A DNA stretch of 64,000 bases from Corylus avellana (GCF_901000735.1 NC_081543.1:16085574-16149573), one strand, 5' to 3'; shown: positions 33,853-44,501, numbered from the stretch's first letter. The notes: generated from the sequence alone by a model not told the origin. A program made the numbers and translations.

Positions 33853-35411
33853 TGATGTGGTATTTTTGTGACCAAAAATATCAATTATAAAAATAACCAC
33901 TCGCAATAGGACGAATCTTTGTAGGATACGGCTATAGAGAGGGTGTCGAACCTCAAGGACTGCAGGGGTTTTATTATCAAAATTCAAAAGATCAAAATTA
34001 ACTTAATTAAAAAGGAGAATTGATTTGATTTTCTTTAAAAACTAAAGTGCATGAAAATAAAAGAGATTAAAAATAAGAGAGAGAGTGTAGGGTATTGACT
34101 TCACCTCTATCCTCACAACAATGGCTAATCATAATTAATCCCAGAAATTCATTCTATGCATGTTATAAATAAACAAGAAACTACCTTATTAACGAATAAG
34201 CATAATCTATCTTCGGTTGGCACGGATCGTCCACTTAACCACTAAGATGCGGTACGACCCGTCTTTCCTAGGTATAAATTATCAAATTCTTTAATAGGAT
34301 ACATACAATCAATGAATAAGTGTAACCCATCTTCGGTTGGCACGGACTGTCTACCTAAATTACACTAAACTAGGGTGTAGTACAATCCGTCTTCCCTAGG
34401 CATGGCCTATCAAATCCTATTGATCATATGTCAATTAAACCCATTGTATAACCATCATCCTCATAATCACAGAAAACAAGAATGATTTGAGATCAATAAA
34501 AGTAAAATACTTTCTAAGACAAGAGAAGAATTTCACAAATATTGATTTTGGAATTTAAGAACAATTGCATTTAATATGAAGAACATAAATCAATTGTAGC
34601 AATCCTCATAGTTATACAATCAACATGCATAAATTGAAAATCTAAAAATTAAATACAATCAAACCATTGTGCTTGGATAGGGTTACATCAATACCCCACA
34701 AAGGGGTTTAGCCGCTCATAGGGGTGCTAGGATGGCCTCCTGCCATGGATTATCTCCTCTTCAACTTGTCAAGCCTCCAAGAAGATTTTTGTATCTAAAA
34801 CTAAGCACACCTTCTCTTGAAGGTTAAGGGTCTATTTATAGAGAGCAAGCCAGTCCTAGAAGCCCTAGGAAACCTAGAAATTTCGGAGATTTAAGTTCAA
34901 GTCCAATTAGGATAAAGAAAACCTAAGTCCAAATCGGAATAGGATTCGCCCAGAATTGCGTTCCTATCTTGAGAGGCGATTTTGGCATTGTGGCACTCCG
35001 AATTAGAAAAATAGTATTTCACAATGATTTGTAGAAATTTGAGTTAGCTTTCCAGTGCCGCGTGAATCACCTCAATCGGATATTCGAGCTGAAAGTTATG
35101 GCCAAAATACCGAGACATATGCAGAATCCAAATTTAAATCCAATCCGATTTTGACTCCAATTTGAGAAATTCCGAATTAATCCCTTCCTTTATTTGATTA
35201 AACTTAACCACAACATATAGGTCCTCTATTATGATTGGCTAAGCTTAATCATCTCAAAGTGGGCTTTCAAGCCCAAAATCAATGAAATTAATTGCATCTT
35301 TATTTATAACTTGAAAACACAAAAACAAAACAAAATCAAACAAATAACAACGCTAAGGAATTAACATATGCAAATTAAGGGGCTTGAATGTGCAACATTC
35401 GGCGCTTATCA
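33853..35411 (-). repeat. E2 right LTR (5' LTR)
   Basis: 1559 bp. Minus-strand TATAAATA at 34833-34840. Nearly identical to 24319-25877. Confidence 0.88.
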
Positions 35412-35416
35412 ATAAG

Positions 35417-35491
35417 ACATTCTCTAACATGGTGATAAGGGTCATGGCATAAAGAACATGATCCATGGGGTGTCAGAGTGCCGCCCCACAT
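35417..35491 (-). pseudogene. E1 gag, N-terminal part before the E2 insertion
   Basis: From ATG 35491: MWGGTLTPHGSCSLC. A second zinc knuckle, CSLCHDPYHHVREC, fits CX2CX4HX4C. E2 interrupts the frame right after it. With the knuckle near 24015 this gives E1 gag two CCHC boxes. The normal capsid domain is absent upstream. Confidence 0.75.
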
Positions 35492-35649
35492 GTGTGAAAG
35501 TAAAAATAACAAAAGATTAAAATAAAAAGGAAAATTAAAAACAAAATTAAAAATAAAACTTACGAAGATGCAGACTCAACAGACCCTGCATAAAACAAAA
35601 GAAAAAAAATCAGATCTATAATTATCGTAGTACTGTGCTGCTCTTTGGA

Positions 35650-35710
35650 TGTGCGATCGATCACACTTTGTGGTGCGCTCGATCGCCTTGGATGGGCGCT
35701 CGAGCGCACC
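35650..35710. repeat. GATCGA array in the E1 leader
   Basis: GTGCGATCGATCACAC, GTGCGCTCGATCGCC and GCGCTCGAGCGCACC lie between the primer site and gag. Confidence 0.7.
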
Positions 35711-35806
35711 TCCAGAGGCACAGAAACTGCAAAAAAGACTATAAAAATAGAAAAATTTAAAACAAAAACAAATTAAAGGAAAGAAATTCCAAACGAAATC
35801 AAACAA

Positions 35807-35824
35807 TCCCCAGCAACGGCGCCA
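35807..35824 (-). other. E1 primer binding site
   Basis: Minus-strand TGGCGCCGTTGCTGGGGA, one mismatch from the tRNA-Asp complement, 6 bp inside the right LTR. Confidence 0.8.
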
Positions 35825-35830
35825 AAAACT

Positions 35831-37208
35831 TGTTGTGCCTAAATACTACCTAAATTAATGGATAATATTTAGTACGTTTTAACTCGCAAATGCACAAGAT
35901 CAAAACAATAGTATAGTGCAGTAAGTACGAGGTCGATCCCACAAGGATTGTGATTTTGTTTAGAATTAATTAAAAATATCAACTTGTCACTGAATTGATA
36001 TTGTGAAAAAGAAATAAAAAGATCTAAAGATAAATGAAAAGTAAAGGCAGGGCTTTGATATCCACCACTAATCATACTTAGATAATATAACAATATGGCA
36101 ATGCATTGATCATGTTATGCATATCTAATGTTTGTCAACCTAAGGACATGGCATATACTCCTTAGGCTATAGATTTTCCTAAGCAACGAGTTAAGCATGG
36201 CGTATACTCTAACTCTTTTCTTTTCTAAGGGATTTAGCATGATATATACTAAGTTGTTCCTTAGGAAAGCATATACTCTATGAAAATCGACAAACACATG
36301 AGGCCTAGGGCATGGCATATACTTCTGGTTCCCCATGTTGATTAACCTAAGAATCGCGGTGTCGATTCTTTTGTTACTTCTATTAAACCCAGGACTCGGC
36401 CATCCAAATTGATTTAATTAACTAGTCCATACCACATGCATATGTTGATCAGGCACACACATATGAGGAATTCATGCAAGTAGATGTTAATCAAGTTAAA
36501 AAGCACAACAAGATCATTATAAGGGCGCCAATATTGAAATATTAACTAGACATAACTAGGACTTCAATCAAGCCCTACTAATTAAATTAGCTACACATAA
36601 AATTGATGTTAAACATCTTCATAAAGAAAAGAAAAGAAAGGAAAAGAATAAACCCGAGACTTAAACTTGAAGAGCTCATATTCTTCTCCTTACAAAGTAT
36701 ATCTATTCTAGAGGCTTAAGAGTCTATTTATACGCTTTAGAAGTCCTTGACAAAATAGTAAACCAAGGGATTTCGTAGGGTTTCAAAATATATTACAATT
36801 GGGAGTTGCAAAACCCTAATATGGAAGAAAGACATTCTGGCCGCCACTTGATGTGTCTCATGCGCATGGGTGCAATCGATCGCAACCCGTGTGCGCTCGA
36901 TCGCAAGTCTGCGATCGATCCTTCTTCTGTCCTGCGCTCGATCGCTCCTGGCCTGATTTGTGTTTGATCTTCTCGGGTACTGCGCTCGATCGTAGGTACC
37001 CTGTGATCGATCGCAATATCAAAGAGCTCCCAATTTTCCCATCTTCTCTCTTTGAGCCCAAATCATCTAGATTTACTTCATTTTCTTCCAAAAGCCCACA
37101 AAAGTCTGAAAAACACAAAAAGGAATTAAAATGACCTAATTAATCGAAACCAAAGGATTAAAACATGCAAGTTAAGGGTTAAAAATATGAATATTTTAGC
37201 ACTTATCA
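35831..37208 (-). repeat. E1 right LTR (5' LTR)
   Basis: 1378 bp, TGTTGTGCC to CTTATCA. TATAAATA on the minus strand at 36725-36732, GATCGA array 36863-37017. The GCATGGCGTATACTC-type repeats (36140-36330) match the left LTR. Confidence 0.88.
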
Positions 37209-37843
37209 ATAGTTGAGCATGCCGATGTGGTTATGATGGCTTGGCAGAAGATCCGGGATCTAGTCATAACGGCAGGAAGGGTTAATGCTTGTGTTCCTTC
37301 TCTTTATGACTGGTAGGAGGCCGTTACGTACGTTGATCCGAGGATTGCCTGTACCTGCGGGGTGGTTTAAAGAGCAAGATCGTAACCGTGCCAACTATCC
37401 TGCTAGGCGCGGGCTGCCTATCTATCCAGACGTTAAGTGTGGGAGGTTCACAGTGATCCCATGCTTGGATTTTGGCTACCCGGGAGCGCATGGGACAATG
37501 TCATCTTCATTGCTTTGCGTCAGGCGCCTTTGGTGGGCCCATTTGGTTGTAAACGTACGTTGATCCGAGGATTGCCTGTACCTGCGAGGTGGTTTAAAGA
37601 GCAGGATCGTAACCGTCCCGACTATCCTGCTAGGCGCGGGCTGCCTATGTATTCGGACGTTAAGTGCGGGAGGTTCACAATGATCCCATGCTTGGATTTT
37701 GGCTACCCGAGAGCGCATGGGACGACGTCGTCTTCATTGCTTTGCATCGGGCACCTTTGGTGGGCCCATTTGGATGTACCGGGCTTTCTTAGGCTCATGG
37801 GCCCTTGACCCGTGGGCTTCAAGCGCCGGGTCTATGTGTAACA
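37209..37843 (-). repeat. E0 right LTR, outer part, with internal tandem duplication
   Basis: Resumes E0's 5' LTR after E1. A segment of about 227 bp beginning CGTACGTTGATCCGAGG occurs twice in tandem (from about 37327 and 37554), which the left LTR does not have. It ends TGTGTAACA at the CCTTT target duplication. Confidence 0.85.
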
Positions 37844-38672
37844 CCTTTCATCTTTGAACTTGTGTTGGAAGGATAATCCCTTGAAATGGTACTAAGAAGC
37901 AGTCCACCAATTTCAACTCTATTAGAGCTAATCCTAGACTTGTTGGAATAATAATATTCCATGCTACATTCCATAGAAAAAGCTCGAGTCTTTCATGATT
38001 TAAGTTTAATTTGTAAATGGCAAACTAGGTGGAAGGAGAGAGGTAAGGAGATGCAATGGTTTTTGGTTTAGGAGCAGACCCTCCTAAAAGGGAAGGAGTA
38101 CCCAAAGGGAAGATTAGTTGTAATGAAATATTATTCAGTAATGCCTATTGTACATTTAGGGACGAAATCAGGAAATTTATTTAGGAGAGCCGAATATAAT
38201 TTTAAAATAACATCTTTTTGTCTATCCGTAAGTCCTACTTAGGAATATGTGAACAGTAAAATATTCTAATGAATATGATAGTTAAAATATTTGTAGCATA
38301 TATAGGACCTAAATAAATACAGATTGGATTCTGACACTATTAAATACATGTGGTTAACTATTAAAAAAATATATATATTAGTGTTTAATTATTGAAAAAT
38401 ATTAAATATATATTTTTAATAATAAACATTCATTTAAGCTTACTAATACAAAACACTAGTACGAATAGAAAGGAAAAAAAAATAAAAAAGTACATCACAC
38501 AAATTTGCTCACAAAAAATAAAAATAAAGAAATATATCACACCAAATTCCCCTTCCCCATGTACTTAATTGGCATTCACAAAAAAAAAAAAAAAAATTCT
38601 CATTAAAAGTGTAGAGAGAAAGCAACAATATATTATATGATTAGAGGAAAAGGATGGATGGCGGGTGAGTAA
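37844..38672. repeat. Segmental duplication copy A resumes; 3' flank of the ankyrin gene
   Basis: Collinear with 60838-61783, starting CCTTTCATCTTTGAACTTG. No gene seen. AT-rich with short poly-A runs. Confidence 0.8.
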
Positions 38673-40550
38673 TTAAGAACGATCTTTCTTGGATCCGGCA
38701 GAAAAATGTTTCAAGAAAGATCTCGACTTGAATGATGACATAGCCATCCTAAACCACAAAAGAAGTGGAAGAAACACGAAATATCCGCCAAAGATACCAA
38801 ACCAGGCTATAATCCGAGCATTTGATAATAACGGAGATGAAAAGCAATAGCAACAAAATAGGAGTCCAACGAGTACGGTGAGCAGCCATCCAATAAAATC
38901 GGGAGGGACGAGGAAGAAAAGTGTAACGTTTGTCAGGTAAAAGACGGCAGTATTTATTCCGTAAAAGACTCCCACAAATTTGTCTCGAGATTCACTGTCA
39001 GGGTTGAACCGGGCTGTGCAGTTGAAGTGACCGGCACCGGTAGCGTTGATCGGACTCGGGGATGTGCAGTTGAACTCATTGGGTTGATCAGCGCTGAGTG
39101 CTGCCGGGTAGGTGACCGTTATTAGCAGTCCAGCAACGACCAACAGCGCATTCCGCCTCTCCTCTGTTATAACTGTTTGCCGGCGACGTATTCCTACGTA
39201 AAACTTCACAAATATTGTTATAAAAGATCTTAAATAATGTTCAAGTCTAGTTGTTAAACGCCTCACACAATATTGTCGTAGAATCTTTCCAATCCGTTGG
39301 TTGTCCACCTGTGTTTGTTGGTTTTGGAGTTCCAAGATGCCAAGCACCGTATGACCCTCTAAATTCTTTATATGAACTACTGATCCAACATCCAGTAACC
39401 TCCACACTAGTGGTTCATGATCCAATAACCACGACACTACCTGCAAGATGCAGAAAATTAGTAGAGATGCATATATAATTACTGATCCAAATACTTGATG
39501 TGGCATCTCACATCGCTTGGGGATGGAGATGTACTTATATATATACTCACACCTTTTTTGATATTAATACGTTTTAACGTCGTGATGAGCATGATCCCAT
39601 CAAAACTCTGCAGTTAAACGAGTGCGAGAGTAGTAATAGGATATGTGACCTCCTAGAATATCTGGTTTGAAAGAGCCAAAAAGAGACGTACAATATTGAG
39701 TGTCACTGGGGATGGAGCGTTACATTCGCCCCAATTAAGTAAAAATAAAAACCCAAATATTGCTATAAACAAAACTTTAAAACCCATGAAAATAAAAGTA
39801 AAATATCACACTGAAAGCTCAAGTAAAATTTTGGGTCACCCAACATGAAAGAAAACTTGAGTGGAAAGGACTTACCTCAGGTTGATTTCTGGATACTGCA
39901 ACGTGCAAAAGAGTGTTGCCGTCGTCATCCCACCCATCAAGCAGTTTCTCTTGCAACAATTTGGCATCTTTAAAACAAGCCCGCCCAAGCCATTGTACTA
40001 GGTACCGAAAAACATCGATCATGTCATACTTCAGGGCTATATGTAAGGCATTCTCTCCTCGAATTGTCACATCTTCAAGAGACTCGGGGCAAGCTTCTAA
40101 AAATTTCTTCAAAAAAGAGAGGTCTCCTTTTTGAATTACGTAATGTAAAGGAGTCACACCCTCCCTTCCTCGGACACGGACAAAATCCTTATCAAAATCA
40201 AGTAGTCGGTCAACCAATATGGCTTGTTTTCTTTGCAAGATGTAATCTTTTTCAAAATTAAGAGCATGGTTTTGCAAAGCAATGTGAAGAGGGGTTAAGC
40301 CATATTGGTTAAGCTTCCTAGCAAACGAGGGCTTTAAGCCCATGATCTCCCTGACGAAAGGGATGTGCCCGGCAGATACAGCTATGTGTAAAGGAGTGTC
40401 AACAAATGGAATCTTATCGACCCTATCCAAAACATGTGCATCCTTCTCTATCAATACGTACAAGGCATCAATGTTTCCTTGCTCAGCAGCATCTCTCAAA
40501 CTCCTATCAATGTTTCTTTGCTCGGCAGAGTCCCTCAGACTCCCATCCAT
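38673..40550 (-). CDS. Ankyrin-repeat membrane protein with PGG domain, copy A
   Basis: Two exons: 40550-39876 (225 codons) and 39440-38673 (255 codons plus stop), phase 0, donor GAG/GTAAGT, acceptor CTTGCAG/GTAG. The 480-residue protein has a short N-terminal duplication (SLRDSAEQRNID, SLRDAAEQGNID) and about five ankyrin repeats (TPLHIAVSAGH, TPLHIALQNHA, TPLHYVIQKGD, NALHIALKYDM, TLLHVAVSRNQ). The PGG domain begins ITEERRNALLVVAGLLITVT and is followed by three more likely membrane helices near the C-terminus. The architecture is that of the BDA1/ACD6-type plant ankyrin-TM family, several of which act in immunity at membranes; the role of this one is inferred. A Cassandra solo LTR sits antisense in the intron. 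No defect seen. Confidence 0.88.
39499..39724 (+). mobile_element. Cassandra-type solo LTR with 5S rRNA-like core, copy A
   Basis: 226 bp, TGTGGCATCTCACATCGC to GGAGCGTTACA. The middle (about 39582-39656) follows plant 5S rRNA: GATCCCATCAAAACTCTGCA, GAGAGTAGTAATAGGAT, GTGACCTCCTAG. This is the hallmark of Cassandra TRIM retrotransposons, whose LTRs carry a 5S promoter. No matching target-site duplication remains. It lies in the ankyrin-gene intron, antisense, and is shared with copy B, so it predates the duplication. Confidence 0.85.
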
Positions 40551-40668
40551 TTTAGGAGAGGTACGTGATAGTAGTCTGAAAGTTAAAGGGAAATGGCGTT
40601 TTTTTTTTTTTTTTTTTTTGTCGAGTTGTAGAAGGAAATGGCTTTAAATGAGAAGATTGGGCGTCCTC

Positions 40669-40676
40669 TATTTATA
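40669..40676 (-). promoter_or_regulatory. TATA box of ankyrin gene copy A
   Basis: Minus-strand TATAAATA in CCTATAAATAGAGG, 119 bp before the ATG at 40550. A long poly-T tract (40600-40619) lies in the 5' leader. Copy B has the same box at 63877-63884. Confidence 0.65.
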
Positions 40677-40789
40677 GGATTGGATATCGATACCAGATCT
40701 GCACACCTCACTGAAGCAACGATTTTTACGTTGTTTGCCAAACATTGAAGCATAAAGGGCTTGTCTTGCAGGTCAGTGGTACTGTGATT

Positions 40790-42236
40790 TATTTGTTTAC
40801 ATATCTTGGAATCTTATGAGTTGTTTGTCCACGTGCATTTGCTTTTGTTGATTTGGTGTTTTTTAGTATCTTTGTTAACAAAAACTAATTTGCTAATTTG
40901 TTCTTGTATATATAATCTATGAAAATGTCTGAATGAGATGATTGAAAAATTAAGGAGACTTGGGATCCACTAAACAAAGTATTTTTAGAAGGCGATGCTA
41001 TTTATAGAAAGGTTTCTCAATATACTTTTATTTTCTAATCTAAGACTACTCTTCTTGACACATGAGCACCATATATGGTGACATGTAATGTATCTTTTAT
41101 GCATAAAAGACACTATAGTTCAAGAAATATAAAACGATATGCCAAACCGATTAGAAGTTGCAATTGATCCATTGGTTTAATCATACAGATATGCCTAGAT
41201 ATATAGGAATAATCCAGACGTACAAAAATAAAATAGAAAAAGAAAATAAAAGGGGAACCTCTTGAGAGAGGTCGCTAGCTTGAGCTGAGAGGCAGGAATA
41301 TGGATTCCTATAATAAGCATCGGGGCTGAGGAAAAAAATTAAAAAAAAATAAGAAAACGGGACCTCCGGAGACTTGAGCGGAGAGGCAGGAGTATTCCCA
41401 TATATAATAAGCATAATTATGGCTTTAAATGATGAGAAAGCTAGATCTGCTTACAAGTCACTGAATCAATGTGTTCAACTTTGTTTGCCGACAAAAAGAT
41501 AAGATAAGGTAAGATAACACCACCGTAATAAAAGAAATAAAAAAAAGAAAACGAAAAAGGGGAAGCTCTCCAGCTGCTGATGCACTACAGAAATGAAAAG
41601 AGAAAAAGAAAAAGAAAAAGGGAGAGACAGGAGGCATTCGTATCGCAGGATATAAATTAAAATCAAAACATAAAATAACAAAAAGCTCAAGTAAAAAATG
41701 ATTTAATTATTGAATGAGAGCATCTCTAGCAGAAAGTGTAAACTAATTTTTTAGCTAAATTTAGTTATTATGGTTTATTTTTTTGCTCCAACAGTCCTTG
41801 TAAAATAAAAGTTTTTCTTATAATTACTACCGTTTACAGTAAAATATGAAAGTTTATATAAGTATATTTTATTATATTTCTTATTTCTTTATATTTTTTT
41901 AATATTTTCTCTCTCCTTCTCTCTCTGTCTTTTTATGGGGAAGACAAGGAAATGATAAAAAATAATATTTAATTAGAATAGATAGTTAAAATAGATATTC
42001 TGTTTGAGTGTGTAGTGAAAAATTAGTAGCTAAAATAAAAAAAATAAAAAAAACATTTTGAGTAGCTAAAATAAAAACCCTTGTTGGAGATACCCTGATA
42101 GTGAATCCCTATAGTAATTAAGCTCCTTTCAGCACCATAGAATTCCAATAATGTTTCAACTTTATACTCCTTTTAAGTTAAAAAAATAAAAATAAAAAAT
42201 AAAAAACAACAACAAAAAACAAAAAAAAATAAAAAC
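40790..42236. other. Intergenic DNA with degenerate purine-rich repeats
   Basis: No gene recognised. Three loosely similar A/G-rich segments around 41220-41300, 41340-41400 and 41530-41640 share the phrase GAGAGGCAGGA or close variants. The rest is AT-rich. Confidence 0.5.
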
Positions 42237-42290
42237 GAGAACTTGCTTGGGCTTCATTTTTGGATACTGCAATGTGCAACAAAGTATTTT
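42237..42290 (-). pseudogene. Relic of an ankyrin-gene exon 1 end
   Basis: Resembles the exon 1 to intron boundary of the ankyrin gene: TTTTTGGATACTGCAATGTG here against TTTCTGGATACTGCAACGTG at 39884. Only about 50 bp are recognisable. It suggests an older, decayed member of the same gene cluster. Confidence 0.45.
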
Positions 42291-42394
42291 AAAGGTGTAC
42301 AAACAATTGTAATTGCGGGTATTATTCATTTTTAAATAACCACAACCGATGGTTATGTACTTATGTATTAAAAAAAAATTATATAATTATCTAT

Positions 42395-42710
42395 AAAATT
42401 ATATAATCTGACGTGGCACACCGCCACGTTAGAAAATTCTGATGTGGCACATCACCACGTCAGAAAAATTTTGACGTGGTAAATGTCGCCACGTCAGAAA
42501 ATATATAATTTTTTAAGTTTTAAAATCTATAACAATTTTCTGATGTTGGAGTATTTAACACGTCAGAAAATTCTGACGTGGTACTATTCACACGTCAGGA
42601 AAAAAAAAATTCTGACGTGGTAAAATTTTCACGTCATAAAATTAATGATGTGGCAACAATACATATACTGTAGCCACGTCAGAAAATCCTTTTTTTTTTT
42701 TTTTGTAGTG
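42395..42710. mobile_element. CACTA-like element end with TGACGTG palindromes
   Basis: Alternating CTGACGTGG and CCACGTCAG phrases lead into a poly-T tract and the terminus TTTTTGTAGTG (42710). This is the mirror of CACTACAAAAA and matches the right end of the element at 58999-60620. I found no left terminus, so it is a remnant. Confidence 0.6.
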
Positions 42711-42787
42711 TAATGTCTTTTCCAAATTTTTAATTAAGTAATGTCACTTCTCAAATTATTAAAAAATTGCAATACGCTCTCCTTTAC

Positions 42788-42824
<37 letters not shown>

Positions 42825-42952
42825 TTACAATTTATTTTTTAAAATACATTAAAAAAACAAGTGATCTACATCAGTGGTCATGGGTCTTCATGACAATATA
42901 AATAACAATATAACAATAACATGTAAAAATATTAAATCCAGGTATCCATTTT

Positions 42953-43067
42953 ATGACAACTCTAAATACCTTACCCTCTATTTTGGTGCCTTTAGTGGGC
43001 CTATTCTTTTCGGCAGTTGCAATGGTTTCTTTATTTCTTTATGTTCAAAAAAATAAAGATTTTTTAG
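42953..43067 (+). pseudogene. psaI: Plastid psaI in nuclear plastid DNA
   Basis: Photosystem I subunit VIII of chloroplasts. From ATG 42953 the frame reads [35 protein letters not shown], a single membrane helix as in the usual protein of about 36 residues. One extra A before the end (AATAAAGAT where AATAAGAT is usual) shifts the frame past the native TAG at 43065. The spacer after it is plastid-like and continues at 56784 beyond the CACTA nest toward ycf4, the normal plastid order. It is a nuclear transfer, not a working gene. Confidence 0.85.
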
Positions 43068-43229
43068 ATATAGATATGATGGGACCAAATCTCATCTATT
43101 TTTTTTTCAAGACTTAGACTTAGACCATAACACATATATCTTTTTATTAGAATAAAATATGTGATGTGGTTTCCCCCAAGCATAAGCTATTATCCACGTG
43201 CAAACATGATATATATACTACAAGAATTT

Positions 43230-43680
43230 AGGTCTTTAGGGGCAACTTTGAGTGGACGCTAAAAGTCCTAAAATGGAAACTGTTGACAATAGCGATGACT
43301 TTTGGACGCTAACGGGTTGGACGCTAATAGTCCGACCCTAATGATCAAATGTGTGATTATCACCGTCCACTTATAGTCGACAAAGTGGACGCTAAAAGTC
43401 CTACTTTTTTACCATAAAGCTGATGGCAGCAGTAGGCATAGTCGACGCTAATAGTCAACCATTAGCATCCACTTTGGGTGGACACTGATAGTTAACCATT
43501 AGCGACCACTTTGTGGACGCTAATGGTCAAAAAAAATTATAAAAAAAAAATAAAAAAAAATTGACTATCAACGTCCAAACTGGAGTGGACACTGATGGTG
43601 AACCATTAGCGTCCACAAAGTGGACGCTAATGGTCCTAAAAAAAATTTTAAAAAAAAATTGACTATCACCGTCTCTGATT
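43230..43680. repeat. Outer CACTA left subterminal array
   Basis: Repeated AGTGGACGCTAA and TTAGCGTCCACTTT in both orientations. Subterminal motif arrays of this kind bind the transposase in known CACTA elements; binding here is inferred. Confidence 0.75.
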
Positions 43681-43692
43681 TATTCTGCGTTG

Positions 43693-43847
43693 CTGCGATC
43701 GATCATACACGATGTGCGCTCGATCGCAGTACCAGTAGGTTTTTGATCTTTTGCGCTCGAACGCACATTGGGCTTGTGATCGATCGCGGAACTAAAAGGT
43801 TTTTGACCTTTTGCAATCGATCGCACTCGACTTGCGAGCAATCGCAG
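43693..43847. repeat. GATCGATCGC array inside the outer CACTA
   Basis: GCTGCGATCGATCATAC, GTGCGCTCGATCGCAG, TGCGCTCGAACGCAC, TGTGATCGATCGCGG and TGCAATCGATCGCACTC lie between the left arm and the captured CcdA exon. The motif is the one arrayed in the retroelement LTRs. Confidence 0.7.
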
Positions 43848-44206
43848 AACCAGAGAACACTGAGCATGATATCGGCTAACAGGAGATAACCACAATATTT
43901 CAAACATATATCAGTAACAGTCCCACCAATACATGTTATGAGCAGAAGGAGAGGAGCAACATAGCCAGTTGTGTATGTCAAAAGCAGGCTGCCTCCTATA
44001 ACTAGATCCTGTTATTTATTGAACGTGTCCTGTTATTTATCTATTAATCATGACAAGAGTAAAAATATTGTACTCTGTTTTGAGTGAAACTAAAGATAAA
44101 TATGGCTAAAAAAATTCAAAACATCAACGTGCATATAGTCCGTTTAAAGCTTTATTTCTTTCTCTTTTTCCTTCTGACATGCTTGTTCACATGAAAGCGT
44201 CCTATT

Positions 44207-44392
44207 TTATTGAACTCTTTGAATTGATTGACAAATTGTTAAGGTTGGTTGTCTCAAATAGTAAGATTTATCTTCCATGACCTGTAGTGATATAAAGAGT
44301 TTCTCCAGAGAATCAAGAATAAAAAGAACTCTAGCCACCCATTCATTAGCATAAGTTTGGTGTCCCTTAGCAATATTGAAGCACTTACTCAT
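44207..44392 (-). pseudogene. Unidentified captured fragment
   Basis: The frame reads MSKCFNIAKGHQTYANEWVA, RVLFILDSLEKLFISLQ. The composition is coding-like, and CACTACAG/GTCATGG could be a splice site. It sits inside an intron position of the CcdA fragment. I cannot assign a family. Confidence 0.25.
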
Positions 44393-44464
44393 AAGTGCTA
44401 ACTTGGTACTTATCTATGAGCTAGTGAGTCCTAAACTAGTTACAATAAACGTTAGCTTCCTCTA

Positions 44465-44465
44465 T

Positions 44466-44500
<35 letters not shown>
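44465..44500. repeat. (GA)n microsatellite
   Basis: An uninterrupted AG run of about 30 bases, within a CcdA-fragment intron. Confidence 0.9.

Positions 44501-44501
<1 letters not shown>

Larger units (their letters stand above)
24319..35411 (-). mobile_element. E2: pol-less Athila-like LTR retrotransposon nested in E1 gag
   Basis: TGATGTGG to CTTATCA with perfect target-site duplication ATAAG (24314-24318, 35412-35416). The two outer LTRs are both 1559 bp and nearly identical, which indicates a recent insertion. Inside there are two nearly identical interiors (25878-28843 and 31223-33852), a third partial LTR (28844-29174), two 100-N gaps and a piece of E3. The true structure of the middle is uncertain. 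It encodes gag remnants only. Confidence 0.8.
17041..37208 (-). mobile_element. E1: pol-less Athila-like LTR retrotransposon
   Basis: Ends TGTTGTGCC and CTTATCA, with perfect 5-bp target-site duplication ATAGT (17036-17040, 37209-37213). A tRNA-Asp-type primer site next to the right LTR and gag on the minus strand give the orientation. About 7.7 kb without its guests. It encodes part of gag and a sense-oriented plant-transposon ORF; protease, RT, RNase H and integrase are absent. It inserted into the TATA box of E0's 5' LTR. Confidence 0.88.
1644..37843 (-). mobile_element. E0: outer non-autonomous LTR retrotransposon with antisense genes
   Basis: E0 is bounded by TG...CA ends and a perfect 5-bp target-site duplication CCTTT (1639-1643 and 37844-37848); copy B shows the empty site near 60838. 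Without its guests it is about 6.2 kb. Three signs put its RNA on the minus strand. A primer-site-like sequence lies 3 bp from the right LTR (16784-16801). A purine-rich tract abuts the left LTR (2300-2314). A TATAAAA box reads on the minus strand in the LTR (1871-1877). I see no minus-strand gag or pol. All coding signal lies on the plus strand, antisense to the element: an intron-bearing gene (2818-15269) and a small gene (15754-16240). E4 and E1 are nested in it. Structure and duplication are seen; the orientation is inferred from the three signals. Confidence 0.85.

Noticed and set aside
39582..39656. A 5S rRNA gene
   Set aside because: Only the middle of 5S is present, it is diverged, and it sits inside a Cassandra LTR; it is not an rRNA locus.
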